DNA of 64,000 bases from Sodiomyces alkalinus F11 (taxonomy: Eukaryota > Ascomycota > Sordariomycetes > Glomerellales > Plectosphaerellaceae). The position numbers were made by a program, and so were the translations under genes. The notes under the pieces were generated by a model, which was not told the DNA's origin, searched no databases, and worked only from the letters and a program-made list of their open reading frames with translations. Shown piece after piece: positions 1 through 12,849 of this stretch. Each line of letters starts with the position of its first letter. Positions within the stretch are counted from its first letter, which is position 1. The stretch covers positions 3,218,483 to 3,282,482 of the forward strand of contig NW_021167081.1 in assembly GCF_003711515.1 (NCBI RefSeq). The letters are read 5' to 3'.

Positions 1-3000
1 AAGCTTAACACGAACCTAGCGGCTACCATAGTATAACCTAGGCCTCTTATCCGCTATATAGACTTTATAACCACTCTTACCGATTAAATACCCGGATAGT
101 ACCGGAACTATACCTAAGGAGGTTAAAAGTACCTTATTAGCCGCTATAGCCTCCTAAGGACTAACTATAACACTTATAGACTATAGAATACCTCCCCTAG
201 CGTCTACGTCTAGCTACTCACTATAATATTACGACTAATAGTCTAGCCCTATACCGGAATACCGCTATACGCCATAACCTAACCGTCGCTCCCTTAGTCT
301 AAGCTAATTCCGCTATAACGACTCACTATACGCCTTACCTACGCTAAATACTAATCGCTTCGTAAACGATAAGGGTTAACGCCTACTAACTAATAATACT
401 AATAACTAGTCTAACCGCCGATTTTAAGACTATCGCTAAGAGAGGCTATAGAGACTTATCCACGTAGCTATTAAGGATACTATAGGACCTATATCGGAAG
501 ACGACGCTAACACGGAGCCAGAAACTAAGTACTATTATTAGGAGAAAGACTCTAAGGGTTCTATAGCGTTATATAATAATAGCGCGGATAATAAGAAAAG
601 TAAATAACTATACTAGGTCGCTAATAGACCCGGTTTTATACCTAAGTATTCCGATCTCTACTAGGTACGCTAAGAGTATAGTAAACACTATACGATTATA
701 AGATCTAATACTAAGACTATATACTATAAAAAGTATTATCACTAGTTATACTTACCGGCGGACTAAGGTGGATAGGATTCTTCTCTAATCTATAGCGCTT
801 TCTAGGAAGTATAGGATCCTAATAAGGGTCCTTATAAATATATATACGCCCGGATCTAAGCCTATAGTACGCTAATAGGTAAGCCGTTTAAAATCTATAT
901 CGACTTAGGAGCCTCTCGCAATATAATAAGCTAGTAGCTCCTTAGTCGATTTCTCGATAAATAAGTCGATTCTACTAAACACGCTATTCGTTAGGGTATA
1001 GGATTAATAAAGACCCTAGGATAAGCTACCTTTACTATACTAGTTTATAGTATAATAGGTAACAATACGCGGATTAGCCGCTTATATATAAGAGCCTAGG
1101 TTACTCCTAGGCTTAATACCGGTCTACTTCTAGGATAAAAGTTTAATTACCCTAATAGCCTAGATATCCTTAATACGCTGGATACTATTCGTATTAGCGC
1201 TTATTAGGATCTCCTAGTATTAGCTTAAGTATTCGCTAAACGCTTACCGGTCTAGCAGAAGCTTAAATCCGCTAAGAAGACCGTGATTCTACCCTAGTAG
1301 TATAGACTAGTTCCTATTTAGAAGCCGGATATTAATATCGACTTTACAGAGTTAACGCCCGATATCGCGGGATCCCCTAATCTACTCCTACAGGATTACT
1401 TAAGTATACTAATCTTTAACGCTAGCGACTAGCCCTTAGTTATTATAAACGACTAGTATAGGTCGTGGCACTAAGTAAGGTCGTAATAATAGATTATCTA
1501 GAACTAAGGAGGGAAGAAGGAAAAAGGAGAAAAGTCTATAGCGCTAGGCTAGCTATAAGGTAGCGATGACTTAGCGATATAGGTCCGTTAACTAAGCGCG
1601 TAGTTAGGAAGATCCGGAGTATCGCCGGATCCTTATATCGGGGTTAACCTATAATAGTTATTCCACGAAATACTAGACTAAGCTATATTAAGCCTTTTTA
1701 TATAGACGGTTATTTCTATACCGAATATAACGATACGCGCGATATCTTAATAAAGCGTATAAACGCCGTAGAACCCCCGGCGGAGGTAACGAAAGGCTAT
1801 CTCTTCTAAGGGTATATTACGCCTAAAAGGAAACTCGGTATTGCTAAAAGCCCTAACGCTCCTATAAAGAGTACTAAGGAAGGGATAATAATCTATAGCT
1901 ATAAGAGCCGGATTATCCGCTGTTTCGCTAAGATCGTGGAAATGTACCCTAAGGTATAGACTAACTAAGGCGTTATCAATATACCTCCTTAGGAATATAT
2001 ATGGATCCCCCTAATTAACGGGTAGTATAACTAGAAGATTAGTTAAAAGGTATACCCGCTTAGCCGTGATAATAAGTAGTTCCTAGATAAAACCCTTAAT
2101 AAGCTTTATAAATAAGAATATATAGAATAGCTAACTTAGCCCACGTTTTTCGGTATACCTATATTTATTATATAGCGTACCGTAAATAGTAAATATAAAG
2201 ACAGGCTAGGAGTAAATCTTTATGCCCTAAATAAGGTTATTACTCCCGATATATACCCTATACCGTTATAAGATAAGGTTATCCGCCGCCTTTATAGGAA
2301 GAAGTTTATTTCCGTGGTTAATACCCGAGCCTTCTTCTATTAATATCTAGTATATAAGCCGTATCGCGAGCGGTTTACTATTATAGTATACCGAGGATAG
2401 GAGCGTTTGAAGGTTACTCTTATAGGTTTCTATAACTTTTTACTAGATATCTAGCGATATATAGATAAGCTTCTTCGGCTATATAAGGATTTCGCCGTAG
2501 CCTTTATCGATAATATTATAATCGTATCGGATTCCGAGGATAAGCACGCCGCCTACTTAGAGTCTATCCTATCCCTCTTTAATAATAAAAGGATCTTTAT
2601 CTCCCCTACTAAGTCCTTTATCGCGTACCTGTTAGTTTAGCTACTAGGATGTAAGGTTAGCGCCCTTAGCCTATTAACTATTAAGGAATATATAGCGGCC
2701 CTCTATAAGGTACTACCCCCGACATCTTTCTAAGCCCTTAAATAGTAGATCGGTATAACGGGTTAGCTTCGGCACCTTATCCCGCGGTTCTCCTATCGTA
2801 TTAGCCTATTGTAGTGCTAGAAGACCGCTTTTCTCGCCGAGGCATAGAAGCTAGAAAAGGATATAGGCTAGGCTTATAAGGTGTATACTAGGCGTGCCGT
2901 GGTTAAGCTAACTACTAAGGAGTTAGCCGTGTTTAAGGATATCACGGATACGCTTACCTCTAATATTTATCTCTTATACTATAATTCTACGAAGATCCTC

Positions 3001-5300
3001 TTTATCTAGCTAAATACCTGTAAGGAATACGGCTTTTCCGTTATACTCTTCTAGCTTATTAATAAGTCCGAATAGCTCGCTAAGGGAACTATCCGTAAGA
3101 CCTTAGTCCGCCCAGTACTTTATATTAGTAAGGGGCTTAACGCCGCTAAGTAGAAGTATTAGGCGACTAAACTAAAGGTCGCCTGCCTTATCTAGGCCGT
3201 TTTTAAGACTTAGACTATTATTTAGTCTACTCGCTACAATATAATTACTATCCTAATAGACTACGCTATTATTATAGGGATTATAAAGTTAACGGCGCTA
3301 GCTAATACCGATAAGACCCGGTTAAATATAAAGCTTATTCTCTTTTCCGAATTCCTTAGCTAGTTTTAGTTCAATTACCGTTATATCCCTAGTAAGATAG
3401 ATATAGTAGCTAATACCCTATTAAGGCTCCTTACCACGGATACGGTAGAAGACGGAGAAAATAAGGGAGAGCTAGAAAGGATTTAGTATAATTAAGCGGT
3501 CTACTATTTTAGCGAGCTAAGGATAAATCAGGATATAAGATAAAGGATTTATAACGATTACGCTAACGATCTATAGTAGGCTCTTTTACTTACCTAGGTA
3601 AAGGACTATTCGTCTATAATTAAGATTCCTTTTATGGAGGATAATGGCCTATTATACTATATAGAGTATAACGGTAAACGCTATCTTTAGATACTATTCG
3701 CCCTATATTAGGATTTTATTCGTGCTACTTACTATAAGCGTTATTATATCGGCGCTAAGCGTACCTAGTATAACCTTACTAGCTAGTTCGCTATCCCGAG
3801 GCTATATAAAGAGGTAAAGTCTTATATCGCTAATTATTAGGTTTACGCCACTAATTGGACTACCCGCTAATATCCCCTTAGCCAAATATAGCTAATCCTA
3901 ACACCGCTAATCACCTTCTATACTATTATGATAGATGTTATTATCGGTTTACCTAAGGTTCCCTCGGTCGGTTCTCCTTAGTAAAAGGAGGGTTTCCCTT
4001 TATTCTACTCGCTTTTAACTATTAGCGATAAGTTGACCGAGGCTACCTTACGTATTCCGGGCTATAGCACGTATACCGCTAAGGACTAGGCCTTATTATT
4101 ACTCTAAGGGTTTTAGTTAGGTAATTAGGGTATCCCCTAATCTATTTTCTCCGACTATAACCCTAAATTCCTCTTAGTCTTTTAGTAAACATTATAAAAG
4201 GCTATAGGCATAACGCTAAGGTTCTCCACGGCGTAGCACCCTTAAATAAATAGTCTATCCGAATAGAAGAATTAACCGGTTAGAATCTCTATCCGTATAT
4301 TCCTCGCCGATAACCTAAAGGTTTTATAGACTAAGGTAATCGTGTTATTATAGTTTATCCTTAATAACGCCTTTAATAAGGTACTCGGCTATGCACTAAA
4401 TAAGATACTATACGGTATAAAGACTAATAGTCCCCTTAACCTTATCAGTAAAGCTAGTCCCTAGGTCTCCCGCGAGATACTGTAAGATGAAGCTAAGCTT
4501 ACTATTGCTATAGTCTAGATATATATAAAGCGGCTATATAATAAACAGCATCGTAATATCCGGTTCGCCCCGGGCGACCTTATATATATTCGGTTCGGTA
4601 ACGGTTATAATCTACTTAGTAAGCCTTTTACGAAGATTGGCTAGTAACGAATAGGTCTATTTAAGGTACTAAAGCAGGTAATACTATTAGTATACCACCT
4701 TAACTTACCGGGCACGCTTAATATATACCCGGTAATTAGTATCGCCTATCTATTACCGGCGAAGGACTTAAGTAAGGACCTATTCCCTGGGCGGAATATC
4801 GACGGAGGCCCGGTAGATATTAAAGAGTAGGATAATAAGCGATAGCGCGACCCGTATAAGCACTATAAGGTTAAGACTATCCTAGATAAAAGAGTTACTC
4901 GTAAGGGATAAGGTTAGCCTTATATAGAATACCTAGTATAATAGAAGGGATAGTTAGCTTACTAGAATATATAAATACCGTAAAAAGCTATAAAGGGGTA
5001 GGCGCTAATCGATACCTTTAAGGCGAGATAAAAGACTTTAGGTAATCTAAGGATAGCCTTAAAGAAAACGGAGGTTCCGAAGGTATTATAGCCAGGAGAC
5101 GTTAAAGAACTAAAGAAATATAGTGTATACTAACGGTTACCGAGGTATCACGAAACGTGTAAAGGGCGCGGTATAAAACGAATATTACCGCCGCCCCGAG
5201 TAACCCCGAATATATAGCAGGAATACATTTATAACCTATATATACCTTCTAGTAACCACCGTAATAACTATAATTACGATAGCGTTCTGCTAGGTAATAG
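1..5300 (+). mobile_element. Gypsy (Ty3-like) retrotransposon, family A copy A, RIP-degraded
   Basis: Reading through the stops gives, in order, an aspartic protease, reverse transcriptase, RNase H, a zinc-binding integrase region and the integrase core. No 5' LTR is visible, so the element probably starts outside the window. The same order recurs on the minus strand at 21,890-26,044 (copy B), and the two copies differ by more than RIP changes, so they were distinct family members before mutation. CpA and TpG are almost absent. About 5,080-5,480 is a non-coding, pyrimidine-rich stretch shared with copy B. It may hold an LTR or a leader, but I could not fix its borders. Confidence 0.85.
880..4780 (+). 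pseudogene. RIP-inactivated Gypsy pol (PR-RT-RNase H-IN)
   Basis: A pol polyprotein would cut, reverse-transcribe and integrate the element. The protease motif is near 890-930 (YIDLGASRN, normally IDSGA). RT runs from about 2,140 to 2,720. Its active-site box at 2,500-2,520 reads FIDN instead of F/Y-x-DD, a GAT to AAT change expected from RIP of TpG. RNase H follows to about 3,430. The integrase zinc-binding part begins near 3,640 and the DDE core covers about 3,920-4,390 (DVIIGLPKVPSVGS at its start). A GPY/F-like tail reaches about 4,780. Dozens of in-frame TAG/TAA stops sit where Gln or Trp is expected. The family type is one I know from many Pezizomycotina genomes. Gag upstream of 880 is not recognisable. 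Confidence 0.85.
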
Positions 5301-5499
5301 AAAAAATAATATCACGCCTATAACGCGTAAGTTATTTTCCTTTTCCCTTCTCGCCTCTCTTTTCTTTACCACTATAACCTCGATTACTAGGATCGTTAAC
5401 GTGGTTTACTAGTTTTTACTATTTCCCTATTACGTAGTTCGTCGTTTTATAACGTATACCTCTTTATCTTTCTTATTTATATAATATAAACTATCCCCT

Positions 5500-7190
5500 C
5501 CCATCTCTCCTATACCGCCCCGATAATTCGGGACCGCCTTACTACCTGTATACTTCGCGGTATAAGTGCTAAGCTCCTACTAGCTATTAAAAGACTAAGA
5601 CTACCGGGATCTTTTCGAATAAGCGTTTAGAAACCCTAAAAAGCCGGGTACTAGCTTTACTAAAGCCGGATATTACCGCGCCGTTACGCTTCACCGCGGC
5701 GAAAAACGCCTAGAATATAAGCTTAACGCCCTAGGTAAGCGTTTCGTAGAGTAAAAGCAGTCCTATAAGAGTAAGTTACGCGAGTTCTGACTATATACTA
5801 AGGTATAAGGCTACCTAAACCTAGAGACTCGGGAGTTAGACCGTATAGTCTTTATACCCGCGGAGTATCCTAAGGTAAATAATAAGATCACGTAATAGAA
5901 AGTAAAGGACCTAGTACGATAATTTCCCTAGCCAGACTATCTACTAAACGCTAGCGTTACGTTAGTATCTTAGGAATAACCATAAGTTATATATAAGGAT
6001 TACTTAAAGATAGTCCGTAATCCCGATATACCCTATAACTACGGGGGGAGGTTTACGAAAACGCCCTAATCTAACTGCACGGTTAGTTTCGGATCCCTTA
6101 ATATTAGCTCCGCTCCCCGGTCTACTATATATATCGACTTAAAGGCTAAGGCTAGTCTTATAGAATCTATAGCAGGACTATTATTTACGGTTACTATATA
6201 GTCTAAAACGCCTATAAAGTTTATAAGTACTACGGTTCTAGGGTTGATACTCTAGTATATCCGGGATTATATATACCTTTCTTATATAATATACGATATT
6301 ATCCTATCCGAGAAGGATATAGATAAATTACACCTTGAGCTAAAGGTATACCTTAAGGACTACGCCCGGTAAGCTAGTATAACTAATAAGCTTATCCGTA
6401 AATATATATATAGTATTCCTACCGTTAAGGGAGAGGAGATAGCGCCTACTATACTCTTAGTGAACGACTTCCTAGCTATAATCCGCGTTAGAGAGAAACT
6501 AGCTTTAATACCGCTAACTAAACACGCCACCCCTTAGGACATGGTAACTAAGCCTCCTATTAAGAGAATTATAGGGGATACCGTCGCTAACTAAGCCTTA
6601 TAGAATATCGTTAAGACCTTCGCTAGCCGTTTACCGATCCCCGGTCTCTAGCTTATTTAGGAGACGGCCCCCTCGGGTAAGTAGCGTATAACTATCCTTA
6701 AGTAGCGTAAGCACGTAGTCGTACTCCTAATCCTAGCCGCGAAATTCGTCGCCGCGGTTATCTTAGAGGGACTTACGAAAGATAATATATAGAACGCCGC
6801 AACCCTGCTATAACTTCTAACGATATAGCGTATAGGCCGTATAGTTAACGTGGCTCCCCTTATAGCTAACGGAGAACTTACTGACGCCCGCCGGGACGCC
6901 TTAGTAAATAGAATCGTGTTAGACCGCGAAAATACTATCACCACTATCTAGTACTATATAGGCCTAAAGCACCTATAGGCCGACCGCGAGCTATATAGAC
7001 TAAATAGGGCCTATATCTATAAGCGTGCCATGGTGGACGCCTACCTAGCCGACGTTATTATAGAAGAAGCGGCCGTAGCGCTATTTACGCCCCTAGAAGA
7101 ATAGGGACTCCTAATAGAATATAAGGCCCCCGTTATCGCGGAGGAAGAGATTACTATAATTAACTGACTACACGGCTAGGTTAACTAGGT
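5500..7190 (+). pseudogene. Unknown ORF 3' of integrase in Gypsy family A (copy A)
   Basis: After the pol tail and a pyrimidine-rich spacer, a second long frame runs on the same strand, open except for RIP-type TAG/TAA stops. It contains KAGYYRAVTLHRGEKRLEYK near 5,660-5,720 and IGRIVNVAPL near 6,833. Copy B has the same frame at the same place, with conservative substitutions (EYKLNALGKRFV against EYKLSVLGERFI). This supports coding in this direction before RIP. A third relative lies at 8,050-8,880 on the minus strand. I do not recognise the family. It could be a displaced Gag, the Gag of a fused neighbouring element, or an envelope-position accessory protein. I see no zinc knuckle and no membrane segment. 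Confidence 0.6.
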
Positions 7191-8049
7191 AAAACAGAGA
7201 TTTAGATTCTACTATAGCGTGCGGTAATAGACCGAGGTTAAGGGTATAGTACATTCGTTTTTTTCTTTTTTTTCTTTTCTTTTTGGTTTTCTAGTCGGGA
7301 TATACCCGGCGTATTCTATTCTCTCGTAATATATTTCCTATGATGCCTAGAGATCGGCGCGCTATATTAAGTAGTAATAATAGCGGCTACTAATAGGGCG
7401 CCGCCGATAAATACCTTTTCCTTGTCTTATCTCCCGACTATACCGCGGATTACTAGTATAACCGCGACACGCCCTAAGTAAGGCTATCGTAGTCGCTAGG
7501 GGAAGCCCGCGGGATATAGGGCTTTTTCGCCCCGGGTACTTAATACGCCTCGGAACCCTACCGGGTATCGTAGGCATACCTTAAAGGTGCTATAGTATAG
7601 ACTATAGCACCTACGGGGTATACTATAGAAGCCGTGGTGTATACCAGGGTATTTAGAGGATTATATACGTAGATACCGAGGATGCTACGGGGTTTACCCG
7701 TGGGTATATTAGTCCTAGGCGCGCGCCCCCTTTCTAGCTTAGACAAGATATCTTGTTTTACCACCCTTTACAGCACCCTAAGGTCACCCCTTTCGAAACG
7801 CCTGACTCCTAGGTCCAAGAGTACTGGCTGGCCAGATATATGCCTGGTCAGGGCATGTTATACTGCTTGGCCGGGCGAAGAAAAGAAGAGAAAGTAAGAG
7901 TATACCTAGTAAAACCTAAGGCGAGCAAAAAAAAACAGATAGATAGAGGAAAAAGACCTTATATCGTCTCGGCAGTCTATATCACCGCGTGCTATAGTAA
8001 AAGCCTAGCTTCCTCTATACCCTATATACCTAACTATATATTTATTATA
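7191..8049. other. Intergenic stretch with pyrimidine tract and an un-RIPed patch
   Basis: It holds a T/C-rich tract (about 7,256-7,292), then RIP-type sequence with short minus-strand frames at 7,558-7,764 and 7,362-7,577 that I cannot assign. Between about 7,740 and 7,930, CA and TG dinucleotides reappear (for example ggccagatatatgcctgg), so this patch escaped or post-dates RIP. It may be an LTR or leader of the flanking elements. No terminal repeat could be matched. Confidence 0.4.
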
Positions 8050-8880
8050 GAATAGTCACGCTATCGTTATCCTCAGTATCTATCGCGGTTTACACCTTAT
8101 CTAGAAAGCCCTAGTAATCCACGTCGGCTTTTAGGATAGTAGACGCCTTATCGGTTATAACCTCGTTAGCGAGTTCTAATAACTAGCAAGGATTAATATC
8201 GCTAAACGCCAGCGGGCCTGCGTAGGAGCGGCTAGTATACCACTATTTAAGCACCACGTATACTGGGATAATACAGAATACCATCGCCCGGTCGGCAGTA
8301 ATACGCTTTACTAGTAGATTCCTGTAATCGGCCGATAGTTTACCGTTATTGCCTAGGGGACCTATATACACTATCCTTCCTAGGCGGAAGTATTGTACTA
8401 CTATCGTTATATCTACCGCCTTCTATACGGCACTAAGGGCGATAATATCCTCAATTATAGTATAAAGCTATCTATTAGCCGGGATAAGGAGGACTATACC
8501 GTGACCGCGCTAATAAATCATAATAAGATTCTATTACTTAACTATAATAGTATAGAACGATAGCTACGAGTTCTTATTACGTAGGCGGCCTTTATAAATC
8601 TTAATAGTGTTTATAAGAAGTTTTTCCTTAGTATTTTCTACCGTTACATGTTTCGTTAACGCGGAGGGATTCTTAGCGAGGCTCACGGCGGGGCGCTTAG
8701 TTACCTTAGTAGGCGTAGCGATATTTAGCGTGCTACCCTTATATACTTATCCGAGGAAGTCGGCTACTAATAGAATATTCACGGCCTGGTCCTCGTTATA
8801 ACCAGGGCCTATAAAAGCTTAACCCCGAAGATAAATATTCAGGAGTAAAACCTAGGACCGCTACTACCCTCTCGTAAAAG
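8050..8880 (-). pseudogene. Third copy of the unknown Gypsy family A 3' ORF, divergent
   Basis: Read on the minus strand, the frame contains NILLVADFLG near 8,760-8,790 and LGRIVYIGPLGNNGKL near 8,340-8,390. These align with ILLVNDFLA and IGRIVNVAPLIANGEL of the 5,500-7,190 ORF in the same order. Spacing between the blocks is similar but the nucleotide sequence is quite different, so this is a separate subfamily. No pol is attached on either side. The neighbour on the right is an unrelated Gag on the opposite strand. In-frame TAG/TAA codons show RIP damage. Function unknown; see the 5,500 entry for alternatives. Confidence 0.5.
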
Positions 8881-8929
8881 ACTTTATTACTCTTATCAAG
8901 ATAAGATAACACATATACTAACCTAGCTA

Positions 8930-10560
8930 GTATCTAGAATACTTATAGGATCTTCTCGCTAGATAATTAGTTCGAAAAACCTTTCCCTAAACACCCTAAA
9001 CGCCCTAACCCTATTATCATTATCCGCTTACCCCCTTATACTTACACCTAAAACACTATAGATCCTTAGACTTAGTATCGTAAGCCTACTCCTGTTATCG
9101 TTATTAGCGACTCCGACGATAAGGCTCCCTTACCGGCTATTCCCCCTATTCTTACGCCCGCCACTTCTACTACCCCTAATCAGGGGAACCACGATATCAG
9201 GGCTATAGCCTTACCTCCGCCCGCTCCTAGACTAGCTACTACGTCTACTATAGCTCCGACTACTATTTCGATAACTGCCCCTAGATCTGCCCCTAATACT
9301 GCCTATAGATCGACTACTACCCCTACCTAGCCTATCTTCACTGCCTAGCCCGCTTCGAACACTCCTACTACTACCGCCCTAGAGCGCTAGTAGCCCCTTA
9401 CCACCGCTAAAGACCTAATTAAGCTACTATAAGCCCTGATAAGCTATAACCGGGAGAGTATTATCGCCGAGGTTATTAGAGCCCTGCCCCCTGGCACTAC
9501 TATGTTAAGAGTACCCCTAAATCCCCTCGCTACTAAAACTCACCGCTTTAGTAGTAAGTCCCTCTCTACGTTTCTTTAATAATACGATAACTATACTAAG
9601 CTTAACCGCCTTAGTAAAGCCGATAAAATCACCTACGTTAATCTATACACAGATACGGCTATTTATCCTGTTATCGAATACCTAGTTAGAGAGGTTTAAG
9701 CCGCTAAAGGTAATTAGTCTAATCTAGTTAAAAGGCTCGTTAAAGAGTACTCTTGCCTAGATCCTAACTACTAACTTAACTTCTCTTATAAGGTTTATTA
9801 GCTTCGGCTAAAATATAAGACGTATAAGATTAATAGCGTTTATTCGGTTAGGGACTTGCTATAGTAAATCACTATCTGGAAGGCTAAGGCCGAGCGGGTT
9901 TAAGGCACTTTTATTAAGGACTCCGAGCTTTATGGTATTATCTTTACTATTCTATATAGGGATATCTATATATTTATTGTCAATAAGCTTAAGATCTAAG
10001 GCACCGATTTAAGAAAGATAGTTAAGAGCTATAGGCTATTTTCGGAACTACTATATCAATAGTCTACAGATATCTAAGAAGCGGAGGGTAAACCTATAGA
10101 TAAGGACGCTATACTAAGTATAGCTAAGTCTAATTAGCCTAGTAGTACCGGTTTTAAGCCTATAATTTTAAGGCGGCTTATTATAGCCTAGGAGTCTATA
10201 GCCTCTTAATCGGGTATAGATACGCTTACCGACCTCCTCGAGAAGTATACTATTTCCTTTATTTATAATAGAGCTAAAGGCGTTAAGGCCACTATTACTT
10301 AAGTGCTTTGCCCAATCTAAGAGAATAGGCATAGAAAAGGTCTAAGCCCTCCTCGCTATAAAGTCTAATCTAAAGAACGCGTTTTATACCGTCCTTAAGC
10401 ACGCCCTTTAGCCTATAATAACGGCTTTAGTGCACTTCGCCGCCCCTAATTAGGCTAACGGTGCCGCTTACTAGCCTAATAACGCCTAGTACACCGAGGA
10501 GATCTATTACGGAGGACTCCGCCCTAGATATAATAACAATCGATATAACAATAGCCGCCC
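8930..10560 (+). pseudogene. Orphan LTR-retrotransposon Gag, RIP-degraded
   Basis: The frame begins with a long Pro/Thr/Ser-rich stretch (about 9,000-9,380) containing PVIVISDSDDKAPL. A helical capsid-like part follows (about 9,540-10,050) with LSTFLQQYDNYTKLNRL and YTDTAIYPVIEYLV. The C-terminal part is Asn/Gln-rich (about 10,440-10,570). A low-complexity N-terminus, capsid-like core and polar tail fit a Gypsy Gag. No protease or RT follows, since the next element's leader starts near 10,900. It is therefore a truncated fragment or the 5' part of an element cut by a deletion. Stops are mainly TAG/TAA at Gln positions. Confidence 0.55.
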
Positions 10561-10599
10561 GACCTTGTAACACGATAACCGCCTAGGATAGTAAAGAGG

Positions 10600-11540
10600 T
10601 GCCTAGGTGCTAAGCCGAAACCGTAAATATAGTAGCGGTAGCCGTGTCTTTCGTACGCTTAATTATATACTAGCTATAGATATCTAGTAACTTATAGATA
10701 GGCCGGTTATCGGTAGAGCTAACGATAGTGTCGTTTATAGTATCCTAGCGATAGCCTTATAGGCGTAGCTAGCGTCCCGAGACGATATTAGTAACGAACT
10801 CCTTATAGTATACGGTATCGCGTAGGCGTAGTAGCCTCTTCGTGCTAGATAGAGATTATACGCGTAGCTTAACGTCTCCGTACCCGAGGATAGGAGCCTT
10901 ATAGGTTCCTACTTAGAGTAATAATAATAAAGTATTATTAGAATATACAGTACTTATATATTACTATAGGACTAGCACTAGACTCATATATAGATAGGGG
11001 GATCGTAGTTAGGTTAGACCATTAAAGATACGATACGCCGAGGTCTAGTAAGCTGGTTAGCTTAGAAGTTAGCTTAGATCTAGTAAGCTAGTTAGCTTAG
11101 GAACTAGGTTATACCTAAACTTGGTCCTAAGGAGGCCTCTCACTACCTACTTAGTTAGAAGACCTTAGGTAGGTATATAGAGAGGAGTGCCTTTTATAGT
11201 TCTTAGAGTCTTAGAGGGACTTAACTAATAATCTTATCACGATACCCCCTTTTTAGTTCCTACTAGTCCCTAAGTAATCTTATATCGTTCTATAGTAGCC
11301 TATTACTCCTTATAGTATACCTATAATATTCTATTCGTTCTTCCCTTCTACACAGGTATAATACCCGATAGGAATTATAACGACTAATTGGACCCGCGTA
11401 ATACTAAAGACTAAATATTAGCAGAACCTTAGGAGGCTACTATACCTTAATGCGCTAATCCGCTAATTCCCCCTCTTATAAGACCTATAGATAATAATAA
11501 GGAATAATCCTCTTCCCTTTTACCGCCTCCTCCCTCCGAT
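10600..11540 (+). other. Gene-free stretch, probable LTR and leader of Gypsy I
   Basis: The first part is the degraded end of the orphan Gag. From about 11,030 to 11,110 a short motif (agctggttagcttag, later agctagttagcttag) is tandemly repeated two or three times. This lies just upstream of the Gypsy I Gag and is where its 5' LTR and primer-binding site should be. The matching 3' LTR is not in the window, because Gypsy I is truncated at about 21,880. The LTR call is therefore by position only. Confidence 0.35.
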
Positions 11541-11559
11541 AATACCCCTAATCCTAATA

Positions 11560-12740
11560 CTCCTAATCCTAAAGGATAAGGCGATAACCGTGTAACATAA
11601 TATGCTTACTTAGACCTCTAAAGTCTCCCTACGATAAACCTATAAGATACCGAATTTATAGCGGAGACCCGTCATCTCGAACTACGTCTTAAAAGGAAAA
11701 TCAAAGAATACGGGCTCGAACTTCTATGTAGCGGTAGTAACCCCGATACCGTTACCCCTATAACCTCTTAGGAGCCCTCCCGGTCCTTTTTAGGTATACT
11801 AGTATAGGGTAATAAGGTAATTAATATTAACGTGGATATCCCTAAGTAGGATAGAGTATCTTATAATAGATATCTTATTTTCGTCGAGGATACTAAGGCC
11901 CGGATCGCTATAAACCCTAATTATTTTCGTACCGAATTACCTAAAATCTTCTACGCCTCTAATAATCTCCTATAAAGTACTAAGTCACTATAGCGTTAAT
12001 ACTAAAAGACTACCTTCGGATATATAAATCGTGAAGGAGGAGCTATTTAGGAAGATATAAAGAAGTTCCTCGCTAACCTACTTATTAACGATAATACCCG
12101 GGAGATATCTATCACGGAATAACTATTCTCCGACTGTATACGGTAAAAACTAGATAAATCCTATAATAGATTCCTAGATTTTATAAATACACTCTTTACG
12201 GAAGTCCCTATTAGTCTTAACGATAAAATTCGTATATAGTTATTTCTTAATAAGTTACGGAAACCCCTTAAAGGCCGGTTCCGTGCTAGAGGGTTACCGA
12301 AATTAGTAGAAGAGCTCTATATAGCCGCCCGCTAGGCCTAGGTTACCTTAATCCAGGATACCGAGGATAATAACTAGCCTCGCTCTTCCCTACTAGCTTA
12401 TTAATAGGCTAAGCGTAACGATAAGCGGAAAAGATAGTTAAGCCTTTTACGTAGTTATAGCCAGAATAATACTAAGGGTATTAGTGAATAAGATAAGGAT
12501 TTATCGGATAAACTCTAGAAGAACCCCTATATTAGGCTACTACCCCCTATCAAGGAAATCGAGTATTTCTACTATCACGAAAAAGGCTATTATCGCTTAT
12601 CCTACCTAAAAGACCCTAGGAAGACGAATTAGAATATTAATAGGCCTTAGAATAATACCCAGAATAAATCGCCTAATACTAATTCCGTACTAGTGGATCC
12701 TAAGAGAAACACTATAATAGGTTAAGTACAGGTTATATCT
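11560..12740 (+). pseudogene. Gypsy I Gag with RIP-mutated zinc knuckle
   Basis: A Gag forms the particle and packages element RNA. The frame has a Pro/Asn-rich start, a capsid-like helical region (about 11,900-12,370, with FLDFINTLFTEVPISL) and a CX2CX4HX4C zinc knuckle near 12,550-12,600. The knuckle now reads YFYYHEKGYYRLSYLK; each Cys TGT/TGC has become TAT/TAC and a CAC has become TAT, exactly as RIP predicts. The basic, Asn/Lys-rich region after it fits an RNA-binding tail. It is followed at once by the protease of the same element. Confidence 0.75.
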
Positions 12741-12849
12741 TCTAAGGAACCCTTTTAGTAGGAACACGCGCCGTCTATATCAGCACCTCTCTCCTATAAG
12801 CCTTTAAAGGTATAACTTAGTTTACGATAAGGTAGTATATGATAAGATA

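Noticed and set aside
6657..6944. A 95-codon minus-strand frame within the unknown family A ORF
   Set aside because: The plus-strand frame is conserved with two other copies. The minus frame is open because RIP makes TAG/CTA-type stops mainly in one reading.
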